DNA from: Lysobacterales bacterium
GTDB lineage: Bacteria > Pseudomonadota > Gammaproteobacteria > Xanthomonadales > SZUA-36
Reading direction: 5' to 3'
Length of the DNA stretch: 10,604 bases
NCBI GenBank assembly: GCA_013213875.1
Contig: JABSSV010000177.1
Coordinates: 1 to 10,604, forward strand
This document shows, piece by piece, positions 1-6,625 of the stretch (positions are counted from its first letter, which is position 1; every line of letters starts with the position of its first letter). The notes beneath the pieces are model-generated. The model searched no databases and was not told the DNA's origin. It saw nothing but the letters and a program-made list of their open reading frames with translations. The position numbers and the translations under genes were made by a program.

Positions 1-909
1 CCGCGTCAGCAGCCGCACGACAAACCACTGTTCTGGTCCGTTACCAAGGCCTACGTGGCCACCGTGCTGGCGATTTTGGAAGACCGCGGTGAGGTAGACG
101 TCAGCTTGGCGATTGATCATTACATCCCCAAGCTCAAGGGCTCAGCCTATGAGGGCGTGCCGGTGCGGGATGTGCTCGATATGGCCTCCGGCGTCGATTG
201 CGGCGATAGCTATGACAGCTGGGAAAGCTGCTACTACCGCTACTCCTCATCCATTGGCGAAGGCCATCGCCCACCGGGTTCTGCAGACAATCCCTACGAC
301 TACATTGCGTCCCTAAGCCCTGAACAGCGCTGGGCCGAGCCTGGTGTCGGCTACAACTATTCCGGTGTGGATACCTTCGTTATTGGCTGGCTGGTGGAGA
401 CGATTACCGGCATGCCATTTCAGGATGCGCTGACGCGCGAAGTGTGGCGTCATATCGGTGCGGAAGCTGATGCGGTGATTTGGGCCGGACGCTATGGCAT
501 CCCCCTGACCAGTGGTGGCTTGATGAGCACCGTACGCGATATGGGCCGTTTCGGTCTTTTGTTTACGCCCAGCCGTGCCGTGGTCAGTGACAAGGAGATT
601 ATTTCCCAGCGCTACCTGGATACCATCCTGAATGGCGGCCGCGGCAGCCTCATGGAGAACACGGCCTGGGGCAATGTGCGGCCCGACTACCTTCGTCATA
701 ACGTCTACCAGTGGGATGCGGTCTATACCAATGACGACTTTATGAAGGCCGGCTGGGCCGGGCAGGGTTTGATGATTAACCCGCGCAAGGATCTGGTGGC
801 CGTTTGGACGGGCTACTATGACGAGGAAGGCAGCAACATCAGCGTGCTGCCCATGATTCGTGAGATCTGGGCGGGCCTGTGGCCCGATGCGGGTGATCGC
901 GCAGAGTAG
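1..909 (+). CDS. Serine hydrolase, beta-lactamase/PBP fold (5' end missing)
   Basis: The reading frame is open from base 1 to the TAG at 907-909, giving 302 visible codons; the true start lies left of the window. A GTG at 55 is internal, because the catalytic motif lies before it. Seen: a class C-type SxxK motif, S-V-T-K, encoded at 37-48 (Ser nucleophile and Lys base); a second motif N-Y-S-G-V-D with its Tyr codon at 358-360; and near the C-terminus a G-W-A-G-Q-G segment (about 751-768) followed by a strand of the N-P-R-K-D-L-V type, where the family has its third motif. The family (COG1680, PF00144) covers esterases, D-amino-acid peptidases and amidases, so the substrate cannot be read from sequence. 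The second motif reads Y-S-G rather than the Y-x-N of class C beta-lactamases, so antibiotic resistance is not implied. A signal peptide, if present, is outside the window. It is 210 bp upstream of the receptor gene and codirectional. Confidence 0.88.
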   Translation, partial: PRQQPHDKPLFWSVTKAYVATVLAILEDRGEVDVSLAIDHYIPKLKGSAYEGVPVRDVLDMASGVDCGDSYDSWESCYYRYSSSIGEGHRPPGSADNPYDYIASLSPEQRWAEPGVGYNYSGVDTFVIGWLVETITGMPFQDALTREVWRHIGAEADAVIWAGRYGIPLTSGGLMSTVRDMGRFGLLFTPSRAVVSDKEIISQRYLDTILNGGRGSLMENTAWGNVRPDYLRHNVYQWDAVYTNDDFMKAGWAGQGLMINPRKDLVAVWTGYYDEEGSNISVLPMIREIWAGLWPDAGDRAE

Positions 910-1119
910 TGCCGACGGAATCCGCCCGGGCACGCATCGGTTGTGCAGGCCGGTTGAAGTTGTTAAATTCAGGTGAAGGTCTCGTGATGAAAACGTGTCC
1001 GTGCCTGCAAGGAAGGAAGTGAGTTGGACGACCGCTGGTTATGGTCGGTAGAGATTAAAACAGGCTGGCCTGGACGCAGGACCAGTGAGAGATAAAACGC
1101 AAACGCGAGGAATCGCTGA

Positions 1120-3525
1120 ATGAGCAATAATCGCAAGTTCCCGAAAACTACCCTCAGTACGGCCGTTGCGGCCGCTTTAGCGCCGGGAGCCGGCGCCCTC
1201 GCACAGGATCAGGAACAGGCAGATTCCGATCGCGTGCTCGAAGAGGTCATCGTAACTGCGACGCTACGTGAGGCGTCCATGCAGGATCTGCCCCAGAGTC
1301 TGCAGGCGTTTACCAGCGATGACATCATTCGCAACGCCTTCAGCAGCTTTACGGATGTTGCCAACGCGATTCCCAGTCTGTCGCTGATCACCACGCAGCC
1401 GGGTCGAAACTCGGTCAAATTCCGCGGCATTTCCACCGGCACCGGCGAGTACTACACGGGTAGTACGAGTGCGATCTACTTTGACGAAACGCCGCTCACC
1501 TTTAACTCGCAGCAGCTCTGGCCGGCCATGGTCGATATTGAGCGCATCGAAGCGCTGCCGGGTCCGCAGGGGACACTGTTTGGGTCCTCTTCGCTGGCAG
1601 GTACCGTTCGCGTGGTGACGAACAAGCCGGACCCCTCCGCCATGTACGGCGAGGTCTTCGGTGAGTATTTCGACACCAAGGGTGGCGACGGCAGCTATGC
1701 GCTCAACGGCTGGATCAACATCCCGCTCATCGATGACACGCTGGCACTGCGCGTGGTGGGCCACACCCGCGACGAAGGCGGCTGGATCGACAATGTGTTT
1801 GGCGAAACCTTCGTGCAGCCTGACGACCGCTTTATTGCCGCCGGCAACAACGCGGATCTGGTTGAAGACAACTACAACGAGTACAAGCTGTCCGGTGGCC
1901 GCGCCTCGCTGCTATGGAACGTGGATGACAACTGGGAGGTAATCGTCGCGCTGATTTCCGAGCGTAACGAGAGCGAGGGTTCCTGGGGTGATGACACGAA
2001 CCTGCCGGACTATCAGCATGCCTATTTCCACAAGGAAAACCGCGATGACGAGTGGTGGAATGCCTCCCTGCTGATCGAGGGCGATCTTGGCTTTGCGACC
2101 CTGACCAGCAGCACCACCTACCTCGATCGCGATATCACCTATGAATTCGAGAATATGGTGTATGAGCAGTACAAAGACGGCTACTTCGGAAACTATCTCG
2201 GCTATGGCATCTATAACTCCGAATACACCTACGGCTGGATCTTCAACGATCAAACCCAGGACCGGGTATCCCAGGAGCTGCGCCTGACGTCTGATACGGA
2301 CAGCCGCTTCAGCTGGATGGTCGGGGCCTTCTACGAGAAGATCAACGACAAGTGGCTCTACGGCGCGACCAACCCGGACCTGATGGACACCCAGGCCTGG
2401 GCCACGGCAAACGCCTACGCGTACTTCCAGGCTTACTATCAGGGCTACGATGTGGCCTATCCCCTGGCACCTACGACGCTGCCCTACACGAATCGTTTGG
2501 ACCGCACCGACGAGCAGTTGGCCTTCTTCGGGGAAGTCACCTTTGAAATTACCGAGAAGTGGTGGGTCACCGGTGGTGCCCGCTGGTTCCAGTTCAAGCA
2601 GGACTTCTTCGATCAAAACCAGTTCCCCGAGGGTCTGCCACCACCCAACAGCGGCGAATCACGCGGCGTGGTGCGCTCGGTCAGTAAGGACAGCGATACG
2701 GTCTACAAGCTATCGACCCAGTACTTCTTTAACGATGACGTGATGGCTTACGCGCTGTTTAGCCAGGGTTTCCGCCTGGGTGGCGATAACTCGGAGCGGG
2801 CGGCTCGGACCGGTTTGATTCCGGCCCAGTATGAGCCCGATTTCCTGGATAACTACGAGATTGGCGCCAAAACCAGCTGGTTCGACAACTCGCTGGTGTT
2901 CAACATCAACTTCTTCCTGCTGGAGTGGAACGATCGCCAGTTCAACGAAGGGGGTGTGGACGGTCAATGGTGGCTGCGCGGCACGGTGAACGGTGGTGAT
3001 ACGGAAACCAAGGGTGTTGAGGCATCCTTTGTCTGGCAAGCCACGGACAATCTGCAGCTGCAAGGCAACGTGACCCGTCTGGAGGGCGAAGCCAAAACCT
3101 TCTATGAGTTCCTTAACGGTGATGTGATTCGCCCCGGCGATCCGCTGCCTAATGCACCGGAGCTGTCCTGGTGGGCCTCTGCCGAATATACCTTCCCCAT
3201 GGAAGTTATGGGCGGCGAAATGTGGATCTATGCGGACTACTCCTACGGCGATGAATGGTGGAACTCAACGGATGCGGCCATCCAGCGAGATCCGGAAGGG
3301 CTAATCCCGGACTGGAATACCACCAATCTGCAGCTGGGCTTGAGCCTGCCGAATGACTGGACCATTACCGCGTTTGTACGCAATCTCACCGATGAGCGGA
3401 TCGTGAACGGGCGCCAGGACAACTCCTATGCGTCTGACTTCTTCGGGGTGCCGGACTACCGCACCATCGAGTGGGTCTCCCGACCGCGTCATTACGGTCT
3501 GTCCGTGCGCAAAGGCTTCTACTGA
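1120..3525 (+). CDS. TonB-dependent outer-membrane receptor
   Basis: This 801-residue protein should form a 22-strand outer-membrane barrel that imports a ligand using TonB-ExbBD energy. Seen: an N-terminal signal peptide with an A-L-A cleavage site around residue 28; a TonB box E-E-V-I-V-T-A at 41-47; a plug domain at about 50-170 ending in the hallmark G-P-Q-G-T-L-F-G (148-155) and V-V-T-N-K-P (165-170); then a barrel ending in aromatic residues Phe-Tyr, as outer-membrane proteins usually do. Size and plug match the CirA/FecA-like group (COG1629). The ATG at 1120 has GAGG at 1107-1110, 9 nt upstream. The 210 bp before it show no convincing promoter. Two loops (residues 341-375 and 411-447) are very rich in Tyr and Trp. 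No FecI/FecR regulator and no N-terminal signalling extension is present. The ligand is unknown: siderophore, glycan and other organic ligands are all possible. A strong terminator follows. Confidence 0.95.
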   Translation: MSNNRKFPKTTLSTAVAAALAPGAGALAQDQEQADSDRVLEEVIVTATLREASMQDLPQSLQAFTSDDIIRNAFSSFTDVANAIPSLSLITTQPGRNSVKFRGISTGTGEYYTGSTSAIYFDETPLTFNSQQLWPAMVDIERIEALPGPQGTLFGSSSLAGTVRVVTNKPDPSAMYGEVFGEYFDTKGGDGSYALNGWINIPLIDDTLALRVVGHTRDEGGWIDNVFGETFVQPDDRFIAAGNNADLVEDNYNEYKLSGGRASLLWNVDDNWEVIVALISERNESEGSWGDDTNLPDYQHAYFHKENRDDEWWNASLLIEGDLGFATLTSSTTYLDRDITYEFENMVYEQYKDGYFGNYLGYGIYNSEYTYGWIFNDQTQDRVSQELRLTSDTDSRFSWMVGAFYEKINDKWLYGATNPDLMDTQAWATANAYAYFQAYYQGYDVAYPLAPTTLPYTNRLDRTDEQLAFFGEVTFEITEKWWVTGGARWFQFKQDFFDQNQFPEGLPPPNSGESRGVVRSVSKDSDTVYKLSTQYFFNDDVMAYALFSQGFRLGGDNSERAARTGLIPAQYEPDFLDNYEIGAKTSWFDNSLVFNINFFLLEWNDRQFNEGGVDGQWWLRGTVNGGDTETKGVEASFVWQATDNLQLQGNVTRLEGEAKTFYEFLNGDVIRPGDPLPNAPELSWWASAEYTFPMEVMGGEMWIYADYSYGDEWWNSTDAAIQRDPEGLIPDWNTTNLQLGLSLPNDWTITAFVRNLTDERIVNGRQDNSYASDFFGVPDYRTIEWVSRPRHYGLSVRKGFY

Positions 3526-3545
3526 TCCCAGCGCTGGTACGAGAC

Positions 3546-3582
3546 AAAAGGGGCGCGGCTTCGGCCGTGCCTCTTTTCTTTT
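3546..3582 (+). terminator. Rho-independent terminator with UUCG tetraloop
   Basis: The arms at 3546-3559 and 3564-3577 pair over 14 bp with only two G-U wobbles, closing a C(TTCG)G tetraloop at 3560-3563. The T-rich tail TTTTCTTTT covers 3574-3582. The 5' arm begins with four A residues, so the reverse transcript would also have a short U run and the element could work in both directions. It begins 20 nt after the receptor stop codon and ends 26 nt before the next start codon. Confidence 0.92.
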
Positions 3583-3608
3583 GGGTGCTGGCCAAGCCAA
3601 GGGGCTGA

Positions 3609-4535
3609 ATGAACAAGCTACTTGCAACTTCCGTGGTTCGTGGCAGTGAACAGGGTCAAAGTCACGGCGGTGTTTATCTGATCGATCTGCAGCAGCAGAC
3701 GGTGCAGCAAAAGATTGACTGGAATACCATGGATATCGACTGGGAGGGGCGCGGTGCAGACCGCGGTCTGCGTGGTATCGCGTTCACGGAAGACCGCGTC
3801 TACATCGCCGCCAGTGATGAGCTGTTCGCCTATACGCCGGATTTTGAACCGATTGGCTCCTGGCGCTGCCCGCACCTGAAGCATTGTCACGAGATCGCCT
3901 GCTGGCAGGGCAGCCTGTTTCTGACCTCCACGGCCTACGACAGCATTCTTGCTTTTGATCTGGAACGCGAACAGTTTCACTGGGCTCTGCACGTGGATAT
4001 GCAGGGCTTCCGCTTTAAGGGCACGGTCTACGACCCCATGCAGGATCAAGGGCCGCTCATGTTGAACAAGCTGCATCTGAATAATGTGGCCTGCCGTCAG
4101 GGCGGGCTATACATGTCCGGGCTGAAATCCGGCGGCATGCTGCATTTCAACAGTGAAGAGGTGAGTATGGCGGCCACCTTGCCGGCGGGTACGCACAATG
4201 CGCAGCCGTTTCGGGACGGCGTACTGTTTAACGATACGCAGTCCGATGTGCTGCGCTACTGCGGTCGCGGTGAGGGTGATGAGGATCGCGCTTTGCCCGT
4301 GCCCAAATACGATCCTGCAGAATTGACTCATCAGGGTATTGATGACAGCCGTCTCGCGCGCCAGGGTTTTGCCCGCGGCCTCTGTGTGCTCTCCGAGCGC
4401 GTCGTGGCCGGTGGCTCGTCACCCTCAACGGTAACGCTTTACGACCTGAAAGCGTCCCGCCAACTCATGTCCGTGCGCATCAGCACGGACATTCGCAACG
4501 CCATTCACGGCCTGGCCGTTTGGCCCTGGACCTGA
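3609..4535 (+). CDS. Predicted beta-propeller protein, function unknown
   Basis: A 308-residue protein with no signal peptide and no membrane segment, so probably cytoplasmic. I do not recognise a characterised family. Its sequence repeats a blade-like pattern: a short Arg- or His-led motif, about 5-8 residues, then a strand, a small polar turn and another strand ending in x-x-D/F. These motifs are R-G-I-A (55-58), H-E-I-A (94-97), H-L-N-N (156-159), H-N-A-Q (196-199), R-G-L-C (256-259) and H-G-L-A (300-303). That suggests a six-bladed propeller of the NHL/SMP-30/WD-like type. The L-H-L-N-N-V-A segment loosely recalls DUF4915/TIGR03032 proteins, but I am not sure of this. The ATG at 3609 has AAGGGG at 3599-3604, 4 nt upstream, which is a short spacing. 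The start sits just after the receptor terminator, leaving no room for its own promoter. The stop is 6 nt from the convergent sulfotransferase stop. Confidence 0.82.
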   Translation: MNKLLATSVVRGSEQGQSHGGVYLIDLQQQTVQQKIDWNTMDIDWEGRGADRGLRGIAFTEDRVYIAASDELFAYTPDFEPIGSWRCPHLKHCHEIACWQGSLFLTSTAYDSILAFDLEREQFHWALHVDMQGFRFKGTVYDPMQDQGPLMLNKLHLNNVACRQGGLYMSGLKSGGMLHFNSEEVSMAATLPAGTHNAQPFRDGVLFNDTQSDVLRYCGRGEGDEDRALPVPKYDPAELTHQGIDDSRLARQGFARGLCVLSERVVAGGSSPSTVTLYDLKASRQLMSVRISTDIRNAIHGLAVWPWT

Positions 4536-4541
4536 AGCGAA

Positions 4542-6563
4542 TTAATCGCGCCCTGCGCTCCTAACCTGTTCCGGCAGTTCATCCAGCAAGTCCTGGAGTG
4601 AGTCCTTCCAGAACTCCAGCTGCGGCTCATAGCGACGCCATTTGCCCAGCGCGCCGGTGTAGATGGGCTGACGCACCTGCTCCGAGCTGGCCGTGCGCAC
4701 GGCGCGGTCTGTTTCCCAGGGACGCAGGCAAGCCTCTTCAAAAGGCAGATTGCAATGCGCCAGTATGCGCCGTACCTGTTGTTCCGTGTCCAGCACCGTA
4801 TCTTCGTAGCGCACATCCAGCACTTTCCCCGGCAATACCGCATGCCAGTGATTCATGGTGGTCATGTACTGGCGGTAATATTCGGCCAGGTCAAAAGTGT
4901 CATAGGTAAAGTTCTGGCCCTGGCCATAGAGCTGCTTGTAGTTACCCAGCAGCGTATCCAGTGGATGGCGCAGCGTATTGATGATCTTGGCTTTGGGCAG
5001 GATCGTGTGCAGAAAACCTACCAGGGCGAAGTTGTTGGGGAGCTTGTCCGTGAAGTAGGGGCGATCCGTCTCGCGAAACGCGCGCGTGAGTTCCATATAC
5101 TGGCGGCCGATTTGACGCCAGTCACGCTTGCGCAGATCACCGGCGGCCCGGGGAAAACCGATGCCGTCCGTGCGATAGCGCCCGATGCTATTGGAAAGGC
5201 GCCCGAGGGTGGGCAGCTCCGCCGTGCCTTCCACCTGGCTGTGGCTGGCGAGAATTTGCTCCACCAGCGTGGAGCCGGTACGGGGCAGGCCCACGATGAG
5301 AATCAGATCATCGGCATCAAATCCCACATCGCTATGCTCGGCGAAAAATTCGGCACTGAAGAATTCACGAATGGCCGCCTGTCGGGCCTCATTCTCGTTG
5401 GGATCGAAATAGACCGTCTCCCGGTGCTTCTGGTTGCCCGTGTCGTAGAAGTGCCAGGCCTGCGCATAGTCTTTACGGTCTTCATAGGCCTTGCCGAGCG
5501 CGAAACGGAAATGGACCTCTTCGCTATCGCTAAGCTGCCCTTTTTCAAGCTGCTCCAGCATGGCGTCTACCTCCGCATCCTCAAAGCGGAAGATCTTGAG
5601 GTTGGCCATGGACCAGTACACTTCACCAAATTTCGGTCTTAAACGAATGGCTTCACGGTAGGCTTTCAGGGCCGCCTTCTGATCCCCGAGAGTCTTTAAA
5701 ACGTGACCGTAACCCATCTGCGTATTGGGGTGGTCGGCCTTGAGCTGCAACGATTTTTCAAACGCCTGGCTGGCTTGCTCGGTCAGGTTGAGAAAGGCAT
5801 AGCAACTGGCCAGTAGCGCCCACGCGCCAGCATGTCCCGGCTCCAGTTTTGTGGCTTGCCGATAGGCTTCCAACGCATCTTCGCGCTTGTTTTGCTCGCT
5901 CAGAATGCCGCCGAGGTTGAGCCAGGCGGGCACATGATCCGGTGCGACCTGCGTGGCGCGGCGCAAGAGGGCTTCCGCGTCATCCAGGCGCGTTTCCTTT
6001 TTGCGGTAGGCCATGGCCAGAAACATCATCGCATCGACATTCCTGGGTGCATCGCGCAAGGCTTGCGTGAGCGCTTTGATGCCTTCCTCCGTCCGTCCTG
6101 CGCGTAGATGTTCTGCGCCAGCAGCGACCGCACCTGACTCCGGATCGCGGTCAAAAAACTCCTCGAACTCCCGGTCTGCGGCCTGGCCATCACCGAGGGC
6201 CACCAGCACGCGGCCGAGCTTTTTATGCGCTTCGGCGCGGGTGGGGTCAAGCTGAACCGCCTTGCGCAGCGCCTTGGCCGCTGCTTCCGGTTGCCGTTGC
6301 AGCATCAGGACGGTGCCCAGGTCCTCCTGGAGTTCGGCTTGGTCTGGCCGCAGCTGCAGGGCGAAGGTGATTTGCTCCTGGGCCTCAGGCAGCCGGTTCT
6401 GTTTCATGAGCGCCTGGGCCAGCAGTCGCAAATGCTCAGCACTGCCCGGGTGCAGATCCAGGTAGTCACGGCAGGCTTCTTCTGCGCGCAGTGGTCGGTT
6501 GGCCTGCAGGGCGCTGGCGGCTTTACGCAGGCTTTCTGCTGCGCTCTCAGAGGTTGAATTCAT
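4542..6563 (-). CDS. TPR-repeat sulfotransferase
   Basis: A 673-residue protein with two parts. Residues about 10-320 are tandem tetratricopeptide repeats (roughly nine helix pairs with the usual L-G/A-A-x-P spacing), likely for binding partner or substrate proteins. Residues about 418-660 are a sulfotransferase domain (PF13469-like) that transfers sulfate from PAPS. Seen: the 5'-phosphosulfate loop G-L-P-R-T-G-S-T (425-432) with Arg428; Glu449 in G-T-A-E-L, at the place of the catalytic Glu of tyrosylprotein sulfotransferases; Lys507 in T-D-K-L-P-N; and the 3'-phosphate motif R-H-P-L-D-T-L-L-G (532-540). In that last motif Gly540 (codon at 4944-4946) replaces the usual Ser eight residues after Arg. 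No signal peptide is seen. The start codon lacks a clear Shine-Dalgarno. It lies 62 nt downstream of the symporter and may share its transcript. The acceptor is unknown: protein, glycan, lipid or small molecule. Confidence 0.93.
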   Translation of the reverse strand: MNSTSESAAESLRKAASALQANRPLRAEEACRDYLDLHPGSAEHLRLLAQALMKQNRLPEAQEQITFALQLRPDQAELQEDLGTVLMLQRQPEAAAKALRKAVQLDPTRAEAHKKLGRVLVALGDGQAADREFEEFFDRDPESGAVAAGAEHLRAGRTEEGIKALTQALRDAPRNVDAMMFLAMAYRKKETRLDDAEALLRRATQVAPDHVPAWLNLGGILSEQNKREDALEAYRQATKLEPGHAGAWALLASCYAFLNLTEQASQAFEKSLQLKADHPNTQMGYGHVLKTLGDQKAALKAYREAIRLRPKFGEVYWSMANLKIFRFEDAEVDAMLEQLEKGQLSDSEEVHFRFALGKAYEDRKDYAQAWHFYDTGNQKHRETVYFDPNENEARQAAIREFFSAEFFAEHSDVGFDADDLILIVGLPRTGSTLVEQILASHSQVEGTAELPTLGRLSNSIGRYRTDGIGFPRAAGDLRKRDWRQIGRQYMELTRAFRETDRPYFTDKLPNNFALVGFLHTILPKAKIINTLRHPLDTLLGNYKQLYGQGQNFTYDTFDLAEYYRQYMTTMNHWHAVLPGKVLDVRYEDTVLDTEQQVRRILAHCNLPFEEACLRPWETDRAVRTASSEQVRQPIYTGALGKWRRYEPQLEFWKDSLQDLLDELPEQVRSAGRD

Positions 6564-6625
6564 GTGCGCATTCTAACCAAAAGAACGGCGGTGATGCGGT
6601 CTGCCTGCAGGCGCATAGGCCAGCG

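Noticed and set aside
313..933. Open frame of 206 codons on the - strand
   Set aside because: It is antisense to the serine hydrolase, whose catalytic motifs are clear, and no family features are visible.
941..968. Possible promoter TTGTGC-16 bp-TTAAAT before the receptor
   Set aside because: Only 3 of 6 and 4 of 6 consensus bases; too weak to annotate, though some promoter must lie in 910-1119 or upstream.
1029..1047. Inverted repeat CGACC/GGTCG upstream of the receptor
   Set aside because: Five-base arms with a 9-base spacer are common by chance in GC-rich DNA.
1912..2616. Open frame of 234 codons on the - strand
   Set aside because: It is antisense to the TonB receptor, which has full family hallmarks. 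The reverse frame is a Val/Gly-rich shadow.
4536..4541. Terminator between the convergent propeller and sulfotransferase genes
   Set aside because: The stop codons are only 6 bp apart and no hairpin with a T-tract is seen at either gene end.
4755..5642. Open frame of 295 codons on the + strand
   Set aside because: It lies antisense inside the sulfotransferase coding region, has no recognisable motif and reads as a by-product of GC-rich codon use in the real gene.
6603..6612. Palindrome GCCTGCAGGC between symporter and sulfotransferase
   Set aside because: Only 10 bp with no loop and no T-tract on the minus strand, so not a terminator. Such short palindromes are expected by chance.
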